Shown: piece after piece, positions 50,562-59,086 of the stretch
Layout of the letters: each line of letters starts with the position of its first letter
Numbering within the stretch: position 1 is the first letter of the stretch
Assembly (NCBI GenBank): GCA_019187105.1
Contig: JABAQM010000001.1
Location: forward strand, 2,820,734-2,884,733
Length of the DNA: 64,000 bases
Source of the DNA: Fimbriimonadaceae bacterium
GTDB lineage: Bacteria; Armatimonadota; Fimbriimonadia; Fimbriimonadales; Fimbriimonadaceae
Direction of reading: 5' to 3'
Program-made: the position numbers and the translations under genes
The notes under the pieces: generated by a model
Database searches by the model: none
What the model was told of the DNA's origin: nothing
The model's input: the letters and a program-made list of their open reading frames with translations, nothing else

Positions 50562-50637
50562 TCCGCGCACGGCTCGGCGTACCCACGCCCGTAACCCGTT
50601 AACCCCGAATCCCGATTCGATGTAACATCTGGCGGCA

Positions 50638-53253
50638 ATGCTGACGGCGATGCTGCTTCCACTCGTAGGTTTAACTCAGACGGCCATACCCACACCCAAG
50701 AGCCACTTCGGCTTCGACATGGGGGCTGATTATTGCCTGGCCAACTATCGGTCGATGGCGGACTACTGGAAGAAGCTCGACGAGGCCTCCGATCGGGTGA
50801 AGGTCGTCGAGATCGGCAAAACGGCCGAGGGTCGCCCGCAGCTGATGGCGATCATCACGTCGGCGGAGAATCATCGCCGTTTGAAGACCATCCAAGCGGA
50901 CAACCGCAAGCTTGCGCTGGCCAAAGAGCTGACCGACGAGCAGGCACGGCACCTTTCCGGCGCAGCCAAGCCGGTGATCTGGATCGACGGCGGACTGCAT
51001 GCCAGCGAGACCCTTTGCGCGCAGGCGCTAATCGAAATGAGCTACCGACTGGCCTCGGGGAACGACGGGGAGATCCGGCGCGTGGTCCACGACAACGTCA
51101 TCCTGCTTGTGCACGCCAATCCGGACGGCCACGACCTAGTCGCGGATTGGTACATGCGAAAGGAGCATCCGGAATCGCGGAGCCTGGCCGGCGTGCCGCG
51201 GCTTTATCAGAAGTACATCGGCCACGACAACAACCGTGACTTCTTCGCAAGCACGCAAGCCGAAACCAGGAACATGAATCGAGCGATGTACCGCGAGTGG
51301 TTTCCCGCGATCGTGTACAACCACCACCAGACGGGTCCGGCGGGCTGCGTGATGTTTGCCCCTCCGTTTCGCGATCCGTTCAATTACCACTGCGATCCGC
51401 TCACCCAGGTTGGGCTGGACATGGTGAGTGCGGCGATGCATAACCGGTTCGTCGTCGAGAACAAACCCGGTGTCACGATGCGCGACGGTGCGGCTTATTC
51501 GGCGTGGTGGAATGGCGGACTGCGGACGACGGCCTACTACCACAACATGATCGGAATCCTCACCGAGACGATCGGCAGCCCGAACCCCTCGCAGATACCG
51601 TTCGTGGCTAACCGGCTGTTGCCAAAGGGCAACCTGCCGTTTCCGATCGAGCCCCGCGACTGGCATATGCGCGACTCCGTGGAGTACTCAATCACGGCGA
51701 ATATGGCGATTCTCGATTACGCCAGCCGATACCGCTCGCCACTTCTTTACAACTTCTATCGGGCAGGAAAGAATGCGATCGAAAAAGGCAGCCGCGACAC
51801 CTGGACGCCTTCGCCTTCGCGGGTCCGTGCTGCCCAGGCCTTTGCCGACCTGCGAAAACCCGAGAATCGGGATCCGCGTGGCTATGTGATCCCGGCCGAT
51901 CAGCCCGATTTTCCCACCGCGGCGAAGTTCGTTCAAGCGCTCCTGGACACGGGGGTCGAGGTCCTTCAGGCTCCTTCTGAGTTCGAGGTAGCCGGGAAGA
52001 AGTATCCGGCGAATTCTTTCATCGTTCGATGCGATCAGGCGTTTCGTCCGCACATTCTCAGCATGTTCGAGCCTCAGGACCATCCGGTGGACCTGCAGTA
52101 TCCGGGTGGGCCTCCGGTGGCTCCCTATGACAGCGCCGGATGGACTCTCGCGTATACGATGGGCATCCAGTTCGATCGAATCCTGGAAGGGTTTGACGCC
52201 CCGGCGAATGCGCTAGGCGAGACGGTATCTCCACCGAAACCGACCATTCCCGACCGAGTTGAGCCGTTCTTCGGCTATAGCTTCAGCCGGGCAGCAAACA
52301 ACTCGTTTGCCCTCGTTCAATACTTGGAGCGGATGCGACTGCGCGTCCTGTATGACCATGACCGTTTTATCCTGCCTGCGCCGGCTACGGATGTGGAATC
52401 GGCAAGGTGGAAGGCCTGGAATCTCGTCAAGGAGCGAGCCGAGCAACTCGGAGTGTCGATGCAGCCCTTGACGGAGGCTGCTCTCGGCGACGAATTGACG
52501 ATTGGAAGGGTCGCGCTTTGGGATACCTATGGCGGATCGATGCCCTCCGGTTGGACGCGGTGGATCTTCGAAACCTTCTCGATTCCCCATAAGCTGGTGT
52601 TCGCGCCGGAGATCGATCGCGGGGATTTGGCCAACTACGACGTGCTCGTGCTGGTGAGCGGGGCAACCCTATCGGACCGCGAACGGCCGTCCTCTGGTCT
52701 CGCGGACGATCCTACGGTGCCGCAGGAGTGGCGCAACCGCATGGGTTCGATGACAACGGAAAAGACCTTGCCTCGCATCAAGGAGTTCATTGAAAAGGGT
52801 GGGACCGTCGTTACCATCGGCTCGGCAAATGCGCTCGCCGGTCGCTTGGGCTTGCCGGTGCGCGACCTTCTCGTTGCAACAACTGATGGCCAGGATCGTC
52901 GTCTGCCCCGGTCCGAGTTCTTCATTCCGGGATCAGTCGTCCGACTGAGCGTGGAGAAGCACGCGCTAACGGCCGGTATGTCGGCTGAGATCGACACGAT
53001 GTTTGAGGACGACAATACTGCCTTTTCCATCGCACCGGATGCACCGGTTACCGTTCTCGCTCGCTATGCCGATAAACCGTTGCGGAGCGGGTGGGCCATC
53101 GGCCAGGATAAGATCGCCGGGCAGGTGGCAGCCTATGAGGCTAAGGTTGGCAAGGGAAGGGTGATCGGCTATGGTCCTGAGGTCCTGTTCCGGGCTCAAA
53201 CCCATGGCACCTTCAAACTCGTGTTCAATGCCTTGATTCGTCAGCCAGGATAG
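50638..53253 (+). CDS. exported M14-family zinc carboxypeptidase
   Basis: An 871-residue protein with a short signal (MLTAMLLPLVGLTQTA). The zinc ligands H121 and E124 are in DGGLHASETLC; the third is probably in YNHHQTGPAG near 237; HDNNRDF near 200 and the later catalytic Glu in GILTETIG also fit M14. A C-terminal domain with SGATLSDRE and GGTVVTIGSANALA looks like a glutamine-amidotransferase-type (DJ-1/PfpI-like) fold, as in large M14 proteins. It removes C-terminal residues from peptides in the cell envelope. Confidence 0.82.
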   Translation: MLTAMLLPLVGLTQTAIPTPKSHFGFDMGADYCLANYRSMADYWKKLDEASDRVKVVEIGKTAEGRPQLMAIITSAENHRRLKTIQADNRKLALAKELTDEQARHLSGAAKPVIWIDGGLHASETLCAQALIEMSYRLASGNDGEIRRVVHDNVILLVHANPDGHDLVADWYMRKEHPESRSLAGVPRLYQKYIGHDNNRDFFASTQAETRNMNRAMYREWFPAIVYNHHQTGPAGCVMFAPPFRDPFNYHCDPLTQVGLDMVSAAMHNRFVVENKPGVTMRDGAAYSAWWNGGLRTTAYYHNMIGILTETIGSPNPSQIPFVANRLLPKGNLPFPIEPRDWHMRDSVEYSITANMAILDYASRYRSPLLYNFYRAGKNAIEKGSRDTWTPSPSRVRAAQAFADLRKPENRDPRGYVIPADQPDFPTAAKFVQALLDTGVEVLQAPSEFEVAGKKYPANSFIVRCDQAFRPHILSMFEPQDHPVDLQYPGGPPVAPYDSAGWTLAYTMGIQFDRILEGFDAPANALGETVSPPKPTIPDRVEPFFGYSFSRAANNSFALVQYLERMRLRVLYDHDRFILPAPATDVESARWKAWNLVKERAEQLGVSMQPLTEAALGDELTIGRVALWDTYGGSMPSGWTRWIFETFSIPHKLVFAPEIDRGDLANYDVLVLVSGATLSDRERPSSGLADDPTVPQEWRNRMGSMTTEKTLPRIKEFIEKGGTVVTIGSANALAGRLGLPVRDLLVATTDGQDRRLPRSEFFIPGSVVRLSVEKHALTAGMSAEIDTMFEDDNTAFSIAPDAPVTVLARYADKPLRSGWAIGQDKIAGQVAAYEAKVGKGRVIGYGPEVLFRAQTHGTFKLVFNALIRQPG

Positions 53254-53882
53254 TCGTGGCCGGCTTCCCTGGCCACATCGGCAGCCGTTTTGCCATCGTC
53301 GGTGGTAGCCGATGGGTCGGCGCCGGCGGCGATCAGCATCTCGATGATGGTGATATCGCCATTTTGGGCAGCGCTGTGGAGAGCGGTGAAACCGCCCTCT
53401 TGGCGGGCGTTTGGATCCGCTCCTCGGGTTAGCAATAGTCGCACGACCTCGACGCATCGTCCTGCCGCAGCGGCATGAAGCGGCGTTACGTTGCCAAAGC
53501 CGGGAGAGCGTGCTTCCAGGTCGGCACCCTGTTCCACCAGCTTCTCCGCAATCTCCTGGTGCCCAAAGTAGCTGGCAAAACCTAACGGAGTACCCCCGTC
53601 TTGGGAGAGCGACTCGATCGCTTCCGGATTGACGGTTAGGTGCTGAAGCGCCGTGCCCCAATCACCGACTACGACGGCGGTGTGAAGGTCGAACTCCTGC
53701 ATCTGGCTCGCAAGGTGCTTGGCGATTTCCGGATGACCGTAGTAGTAGGCATGCTGGGCTGGGAGGGCGCCGCTTGGCGTTCGAGCGCTGATCAGCGACG
53801 GATCGTCGTCCAAGTGCCTGCGGACGGCGTCGAGGTCGCCATCCGATATCGCTTGCCAAAAAGTGTCGCTCACATTGGCCAT
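53241..53882 (-). CDS. ankyrin-repeat protein
   Basis: A 213-residue protein. ATG 53882 with GGGGAT upstream is preferred over a longer frame. It has about five ankyrin repeats: DAVRRHLDDDPSLISARTPSGALPAQHAYYYGHPEIAKHL, GGTPLGFASYFGHQEIAEKLVEQGADLEAR, VTPLHAAAAGRCVEVVRLLLTRGADPNAR, GFTALHSAAQNGDITIIEMLIAAGADPSAT. Ankyrin repeats mediate protein binding. No signal peptide. It overlaps the end of the M14 gene by 13 bp on the other strand. Confidence 0.85.
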   Translation of the reverse strand: MANVSDTFWQAISDGDLDAVRRHLDDDPSLISARTPSGALPAQHAYYYGHPEIAKHLASQMQEFDLHTAVVVGDWGTALQHLTVNPEAIESLSQDGGTPLGFASYFGHQEIAEKLVEQGADLEARSPGFGNVTPLHAAAAGRCVEVVRLLLTRGADPNARQEGGFTALHSAAQNGDITIIEMLIAAGADPSATTDDGKTAADVAREAGHDYPG

Positions 53883-53938
53883 GATATCCCCGATTTGCAC
53901 GGAATGTCGTTGCACAAACAAGCCATCATAGAGAAGAT

Positions 53939-54259
53939 ATGACCGATAACCCTGGATTTTTGGAAAGCCTGAAAGAGAAAGCAGAAGACATGGTCGAAAA
54001 GGCAAAAGAGGCCATCGACAAGGATAAAGACGGCAATGTGATGGATGACGTGAAGGACGGTGTCTCTGGAGCTTTGAAGAGTGCGAAGGATGCGGCCACC
54101 GGAGCCTACGATAAGGCCCACGACGCCCTCGACCGCAATGACGATGGAGCAGTTGTGGACGATCTAAAGGCGATGGCAGGAGAGGTTGTCGACGGCGTCA
54201 AGGGACTCTTTGGCGGAAAAGAAAAAGAAGAGAAGACTGAAGGCGAACCCAAGGCATAA
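53939..54259 (+). CDS. amphipathic helical protein with two EF-hand-like loops
   Basis: A 106-residue very acidic and lysine-rich protein. Two related units each hold an amphipathic helix and a D-x-D-x-D-G loop: IDKDKDGNVMDDV (near 26-38) and LDRNDDGAVVDDL (near 64-76). Helices such as AEDMVEKAKEAI and AATGAYDKAHDAL resemble LEA/CsbD-type stress proteins. It may bind calcium or protect against stress; neither is proven. It is divergent from the ankyrin gene and followed by a membrane-protein gene. Confidence 0.6.
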   Translation: MTDNPGFLESLKEKAEDMVEKAKEAIDKDKDGNVMDDVKDGVSGALKSAKDAATGAYDKAHDALDRNDDGAVVDDLKAMAGEVVDGVKGLFGGKEKEEKTEGEPKA

Positions 54260-54286
54260 GATCGCCTCAGGGGTACCCTTGCATCG

Positions 54287-54655
54287 ATGATCTGGATCCA
54301 GGGATCAATTTCCTTTGTTCTTTGGATTCTCTACGGCTGGCGGTTGCGTGCGACCTCTGCCAGCCTTCACCGTCGCCTCATTCAGTGGCCGCGTTCGCGT
54401 CGAGTCTTCGTGGCCTCGATTGGGCTCCTTCTTTCGCTCGTACTCCTCTTCCTGGGTTTATGGGGGGTTGCAGCTCTCGGCGGTCTTGATCATCGCGGCA
54501 TGACCTTTTGGGGGTGGGTTGCGGTGACCGCACTTGGCCTTGGATTCATCCATATGCAGGTGGTTTCAGCGGCGGCAATGATCACTCTGCTCCAGTCCCC
54601 GGTAACAAGGTCCGGTTCCGGTTCGTCAGTTCATCAGGACACCAAAATATCATGA
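54287..54655 (+). CDS. hypothetical membrane protein, 122 residues
   Basis: A 122-residue protein from ATG 54287 with three hydrophobic segments (about 4-20, 42-66 and 76-98) and a short Ser-rich tail. The first loop is basic (RRLIQWPRSRR), so the loop is probably cytosolic. It overlaps the next gene by 4 bp (ATGA). I do not recognise a family. Confidence 0.55.
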   Translation: MIWIQGSISFVLWILYGWRLRATSASLHRRLIQWPRSRRVFVASIGLLLSLVLLFLGLWGVAALGGLDHRGMTFWGWVAVTALGLGFIHMQVVSAAAMITLLQSPVTRSGSGSSVHQDTKIS

Positions 54656-55260
54656 GATTCTTGGCACGCTATTCGCTTCTTGTAACACTCGTACTGGGGT
54701 TGGCGGCAGTGGGAGCTGCCCAAACGGGGTCTAAGGAATCGCAAAAGGCCGACGAGATACTGATGCGCATTCGCGAGCTTGACCTCCTTAACCAGATCCT
54801 TCCGATTGTTTTCACCAAAGAGCAAGTGACCAAGATCCTGCCCGCGGTCGAGCGAGCTCGAAAGGAGGTCGCCAAAGCTGAGCAGAACGAGCTGGAAGCC
54901 ATGAAAAAGCTCGACGAGAAGATTCAAAAAGCGGTGAAGGAAGCCTATGCAACGGGACAAGTGCCGACTCGGGAGCTGCTTGGGGAAGCCGCTAAATTGA
55001 TCAAGGAGCTAACTCTTAAGCGGCTGATCGTTGCCAGCCAAAACGCCGATCACGTTTTTCGGGTCCTGGACGACACGCTCAATCGTGGTCAGAAGAAGGC
55101 TGTCGCTAACGCCCTCGAACCAAGCTTGATTGATCCAAGCCTTGACAAAGAGAAGATGACCGAAGAAGAGAAGCTCCGCTTCTTCGTGAGAATCATCCTG
55201 CTCGATCCAATCGCCTACGACATTTTGGTCAAGCTTGGTCGTGGGCAGATTGGCAAGTGA
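54652..55260 (+). CDS. exported helical protein of unknown function
   Basis: A 202-residue protein. ATG 54652 overlaps the upstream stop (ATGA) and starts a signal peptide (MRFLARYSLLVTLVLGLAA, cleavage near AAQT). The mature part is highly helical and charged (ILPAVERARKEVAKAEQNELEAMKKLDEKIQKAV), which suggests a coiled coil. No domain is recognised. Its stop is adjacent to the stop of the convergent HDOD gene. Confidence 0.6.
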   Translation: MRFLARYSLLVTLVLGLAAVGAAQTGSKESQKADEILMRIRELDLLNQILPIVFTKEQVTKILPAVERARKEVAKAEQNELEAMKKLDEKIQKAVKEAYATGQVPTRELLGEAAKLIKELTLKRLIVASQNADHVFRVLDDTLNRGQKKAVANALEPSLIDPSLDKEKMTEEEKLRFFVRIILLDPIAYDILVKLGRGQIGK

Positions 55261-56109
55261 TCAGAAGTTGAATGCGGCTTGCGCGGAGGCCACTTCCTGA
55301 CTGACGAGATCCTGAATCGTCGCCAGCTGCTCCTCATCCAGGCCTAACCAGTTAGCAACCGACGCATCAAGTTCCTTTGAAGGCTCGTTCTTGTGTTCGG
55401 TGATCTCTGCTCGGTGGGCAATCGTGTTTGCTGCGCTGACGATGGCGGTCATTTCAAAGTACTCGCCGTCACCGGATGGATTGTGGTGAAACTCGATGGC
55501 CTGCCGCATGGACGGTACCAGGCACCATTTCTCGGCGAGGATCTTTCCGATATCGCAGTGGGTGAAGCCGAGGGCAAGCGGCTCGGCAAGGTAGAGAGGC
55601 ATTTCATCCTGTTTGGCCTGTCTAAGTGCTGCGTCGAACTCGTTCGGTGCAAAGCGTTCCAAAACCAGTTTGCCCACATCGTGGAGCATCCCGGCGCCGT
55701 AAAGCTCTTCGGCCTTTGACGGCATCTTGAGCTTCCCGATGATCCGTGAGCCAGCCGCAACTGCAAGGCTGTGCTGCCAAAATGCGATGCGGTCAAAGCT
55801 GCTTTTGCTGGGATGTTCGCCGACCATCTGCTGGTAGGCAATGGAAACGATCAGGCTCTTGAGGGTGTTGATGCCGAGGATGCTGATCGCGCGGCCAATA
55901 GTGGATACCTTGTTGCTCCCATAGAATGCGGAATTGGCCACTCTCATGACCTTCCCTGAAATGGAGGCATCTCGTTCGATCAACCGCTCAAGGTCGCGGG
56001 GTGTCGTATTTGGATTGTCCGCTGCTCGGAGAACGCTGGTTACGACCTGCGGGAGCACCGGCAGGTTTTCGCTCCGGGCAACGCGAATCTCTAAGCCACC
56101 GATGTCCAT
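55261..56109 (-). CDS. HDOD-domain protein, second copy
   Basis: A 282-residue protein starting at ATG 56109. The HDOD domain: LPVLPQVVTSVLRAADNPNTTPRDLERLIERDASISGKVMRVANSAFYG, then IGRAISILGINTLKSLIVSIAYQQ, YGAGMLHDVGKLVLE and FTHCDIGKILAEKW. The HD-like LHDVGK is present, but the full phosphohydrolase set is not. It is a signalling protein of unknown partner. It is divergent from dnaJ with about 110 bp between starts. Confidence 0.85.
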   Translation of the reverse strand: MDIGGLEIRVARSENLPVLPQVVTSVLRAADNPNTTPRDLERLIERDASISGKVMRVANSAFYGSNKVSTIGRAISILGINTLKSLIVSIAYQQMVGEHPSKSSFDRIAFWQHSLAVAAGSRIIGKLKMPSKAEELYGAGMLHDVGKLVLERFAPNEFDAALRQAKQDEMPLYLAEPLALGFTHCDIGKILAEKWCLVPSMRQAIEFHHNPSGDGEYFEMTAIVSAANTIAHRAEITEHKNEPSKELDASVANWLGLDEEQLATIQDLVSQEVASAQAAFNF

Positions 56110-56165
56110 TAGCTGGATTTTCGGCTGTCCAGGACGCCCACTGGACTATACATTTTAGCCGAAAC

Positions 56166-56197
56166 TTTGCTGCTGACTTGAGCGTTATATACTCATA
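56166..56197 (+). promoter_or_regulatory. dnaJ-hspR promoter with HAIR-like operator
   Basis: CTTGAGC-N7-ACTCATA at 56177-56197 matches the HspR operator HAIR (CTTGAGT-N7-ACTCAAG) at 6 of 7 and 5 of 7 positions with exact spacing. A -10 box TATACT (56188-56193) lies inside it and TTTGCT sits 16 bp upstream. HspR binding here would block the promoter of its own operon. Confidence 0.65.
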
Positions 56198-56218
56198 GCA
56201 TTGAGCGTGGGTACAGCG

Positions 56219-57283
56219 ATGCCGACTGATTATTACGAGCTTCTGGGGGTTCAGCGCGGGGCGGATGAAAAGGAAATCAAATCCGCCTATCGGCGCTTAG
56301 CCCGTAAATACCATCCCGACGTCAATCCAAACGATAAAGCTGCGGAAGCCAAGTTCAAGGAGGTCAGCCAAGCTTATGAAGTCCTTGGCGATCCGGAGAA
56401 ACGCAAGCTCTATGATCGGTTCGGCCATCAATGGGAGAACGTCCAGAATTTCACCGGACAAGGCGGAGAGGGAGGCGTTGGGGATTTCGACTTTCAGTTT
56501 CCCGGCGGCTTCGAATCCATCTTCGACACCTTCTTGGGCGGTGGCTTTGGCGGTGGCCGACAGCCAACACCTCAAGCCCAGCCGCGCGATGTCGAGCAAG
56601 TGATTGATGTCAGCCTTGAGGAAATCGACACCGGTGCCAAGCGGAAGCTCACGTACCAGGTACGGGACGCCTGCAAAGGCTGCCAGGGAACTGGTCAAGT
56701 TCAGCTACGGAACGCCGGCCAGTGTGCCACGTGCGGCGGAAGTGGCGTGCGTCGGAGCGTGTTTGGCAACCAGCCATGTCCGGCATGCGGTGGGACCGGG
56801 CAATCCGCCTACGATGTATGTCCGACCTGCAAGGGGAGTGGCACTGCGACGAGTACCAAGTCGGTTGAGGTTACGATCCCACCCGGTGTGGCAAACGGCA
56901 AGAAATTGCGGGTGCCAGGGCGTGGCGCCATGGGAGCTAACGGAAGGGCCGGTGATCTGTTCGTCGTAATTCGTGAAATCGAGCATTCGAAGTTTAAGCG
57001 CAAGGGCGATAATCTCGAAGTTGAGGTCCAGGTTCCGTTCACCACCGCCGCGTTGGGCGGCAATATTCGTGTCCCAACCCTCCGCGGCTCGGTGAATATG
57101 ACCATTCCGGCCGGGACTCAGGGCGGCCAGATTTTCCGGCTGGCGGACCAGGGCATCTCCAAGTTTGGGGGCGGTCGCTCTCACCTCCTCGCCAGGGTTC
57201 AGATCAAAGTGCCGAAGCAACTGGACGCGAAGGCAAAGAAGCTGGTCGAGGAACTGAGGAAGTTCGAGGAGGATGCAGCATGA
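56219..57283 (+). CDS. dnaJ: DnaJ chaperone (type I)
   Basis: A 354-residue co-chaperone from ATG 56219 (the TTG at 56201 would add six residues). J domain with HPD in [11 protein letters not shown] (near 30-40), a Gly/Phe-rich region ([20 protein letters not shown]), four zinc motifs [24 protein letters not shown] and CPTCKGSG, then the substrate-binding C-domain. It stimulates DnaK. The following hspR overlaps by 4 bp (ATGA), the usual dnaJ-hspR arrangement; dnaK and grpE are not in the window. Confidence 0.92.
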   Translation: MPTDYYELLGVQRGADEKEIKSAYRRLARKYHPDVNPNDKAAEAKFKEVSQAYEVLGDPEKRKLYDRFGHQWENVQNFTGQGGEGGVGDFDFQFPGGFESIFDTFLGGGFGGGRQPTPQAQPRDVEQVIDVSLEEIDTGAKRKLTYQVRDACKGCQGTGQVQLRNAGQCATCGGSGVRRSVFGNQPCPACGGTGQSAYDVCPTCKGSGTATSTKSVEVTIPPGVANGKKLRVPGRGAMGANGRAGDLFVVIREIEHSKFKRKGDNLEVEVQVPFTTAALGGNIRVPTLRGSVNMTIPAGTQGGQIFRLADQGISKFGGGRSHLLARVQIKVPKQLDAKAKKLVEELRKFEEDAA

Positions 57284-57687
57284 ACCGGGACACGCAGCCG
57301 GTCTACATGATTGGCGTCGCTGCACAGCTTTGCGGAGTTCATCCCCAAACGCTCCGCCAGTATGAGCGCTTGGGCTTGGTTTCGCCGTCCCGGGTCGGAG
57401 CCAAGAACCGGCTATACAGCGAGAACGACATTCGGCGAGTCCGTCGCATTCAACGGCTGACGCAGCACCTTGGCGTCAATTTAGCGGGTGTAGAGATCAT
57501 TCTTCGGCTGCTCGACGATATGGAGGACATTCGCCAAGACCTGGAAAAGCAAATGGACGAGTACCGGTTAGAGGCGGAAAAGCGAATTCAGCAGCTCATG
57601 TCAAACAGTGCGGTACCGATACGCAAGGACGAGACCCTGCTACCGGTACCGAACATCCAGTGGCGTCGCCGGATCGAGTTGGACTGA
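57280..57687 (+). CDS. hspR: heat-shock repressor HspR (MerR family)
   Basis: A 135-residue MerR-type regulator. The HTH is [29 protein letters not shown] (10-38), followed by [35 protein letters not shown], the HspR-typical second part, and a C-terminal coiled coil. HspR represses dnaK-type operons and binds HAIR sites; such a site lies in front of dnaJ here. It overlaps dnaJ by 4 bp. Confidence 0.87.
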   Translation: MNRDTQPVYMIGVAAQLCGVHPQTLRQYERLGLVSPSRVGAKNRLYSENDIRRVRRIQRLTQHLGVNLAGVEIILRLLDDMEDIRQDLEKQMDEYRLEAEKRIQQLMSNSAVPIRKDETLLPVPNIQWRRRIELD

Positions 57688-59022
57688 CTACTTCAGCCAG
57701 TCCCGCATGGTGTCGACAACGGCAGGATTAAATGCTTGCCCGCCCTTGCCCCATTTGGCCAGGCTATCGGCAAACGATTCCGTGGTGAAGAAGCCGTGAT
57801 CCGTTTTTGCCAGCTTGACGTATTTGCCGTTCCCAGCCTTCCGCTTGTTGGCGATATCCGCGATCATGACATGGTCGATTTCAGTGGAGATGAAGTCGTT
57901 CTCGCCCCACAGTGACAGGACGGGGGCGTCGATCTTCGTCCAAAGCTCTTCGAAGTTGTACTTCGCAAGCTGACGCCAGAATGGCAGCCCCACGCCCGAC
58001 ATCGTCTTACCGTCGGGAGTGAAGTCATTGACGATGGAAGCCAACTCTGGGTGCTTGGCCTTGACCTCCTCCGGTCCTAACCCTTCATAGAGGATGTAGT
58101 GGAGAACCGGAGCCAGTCCCAAAAGCTCCCGGCCGAGCTGATCGGAGCCCATACCGGCGAGTGCGGACTGGCGGCGCGTGTTCTCGAGGAAGTACTCCGT
58201 CCACGTCTTACAGACCGTACCGCAGACGATTATCTTGGCCACCTTCTCCCGGCTGGCGACGATGGGACCGAATGCTCCTCCCATGCTATGCCCAAAGATC
58301 GTAATCTGGTTGGCATCGACAAAGTCGAACGTCTTGGCAAGCTTTAATGCCTGCATATAGGCATCGAGCTCGGTCTCGAAGTCCAGCTCCTGGTAAATCG
58401 GCCCTTCGCTGTCGCCCATGCCCGGTTTGTCGATTCGAACGGTCGCAAACTTGTCTTTTGCAAACGGGGCCAGGACGTTTCCGTAGGGGATCGTCCCGAA
58501 TTCACCGTCCACGCTGTAGCCTCCGATTCCTCCGATGAGGAAGATCGTCGGGTGCTTGCCGGGCTTGTCGGGATGTGTGGAAATAATGCGGATCCGCTTG
58601 CCTTTGCTGACGACCTGGTCGTACTTGACGGCAAAGCCGTCCGGCTTTTGCATCGGACGCGGTACGAACTTGACGTTAAGGCTTTCGGCCTTTCCGGCCT
58701 TGAGAAACTCGATCTTTGCTTCGTCCCCGCCATTGAGGTTTCGGACGATACGCACAAAGTCCTGGGGAGAAGTCACCTTCTGCCCGTTGATTCCGGTGAT
58801 GATGTCCCCTGACTTGATCCCTGCCGCCTCGGCGGTGGAACCACTAAACACGTTACCGACCGATATCCCGACCCCTTCGAGCTTGTTTGCTGTCCGCGCT
58901 TCTTGACTCAGCGGCGCGAGCTGGGCGCCGAAGAAGCCTTTTCGCTTGAGGGGTTCTCCCCGTTCTTGGGCCCCGACCATGGTCGCGGCGAGGGAGAGGC
59001 AAATGAGCACTGTCGAACGCAT
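57688..59022 (-). CDS. exported PDZ plus alpha/beta-hydrolase protein
   Basis: A 444-residue protein with a signal peptide (MRSTVLICLSLAATMVGAQ). A PDZ domain spans about 28-118 (FFGAQLAPLSQEAR, GSTAEAAGIKSGDIITGINGQKV). A serine hydrolase follows: nucleophile S246 in FGHSMGG, probable acid in the GENDFISTEID segment, and H in KTDHGFF. It resembles dienelactone-hydrolase or prolyl-oligopeptidase-like enzymes that act on an ester or peptide in the periplasm. The PDZ part may bind substrates or target it. The fusion is not common. The stop is adjacent to that of hspR. Confidence 0.75.
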   Translation of the reverse strand: MRSTVLICLSLAATMVGAQERGEPLKRKGFFGAQLAPLSQEARTANKLEGVGISVGNVFSGSTAEAAGIKSGDIITGINGQKVTSPQDFVRIVRNLNGGDEAKIEFLKAGKAESLNVKFVPRPMQKPDGFAVKYDQVVSKGKRIRIISTHPDKPGKHPTIFLIGGIGGYSVDGEFGTIPYGNVLAPFAKDKFATVRIDKPGMGDSEGPIYQELDFETELDAYMQALKLAKTFDFVDANQITIFGHSMGGAFGPIVASREKVAKIIVCGTVCKTWTEYFLENTRRQSALAGMGSDQLGRELLGLAPVLHYILYEGLGPEEVKAKHPELASIVNDFTPDGKTMSGVGLPFWRQLAKYNFEELWTKIDAPVLSLWGENDFISTEIDHVMIADIANKRKAGNGKYVKLAKTDHGFFTTESFADSLAKWGKGGQAFNPAVVDTMRDWLK

Positions 59023-59086
59023 GGCTATCCGTACCAGATTCTGCCTCGCCCGGGTTTCCGCAGTTTCGTTCGGCTAAGCTGATCAG

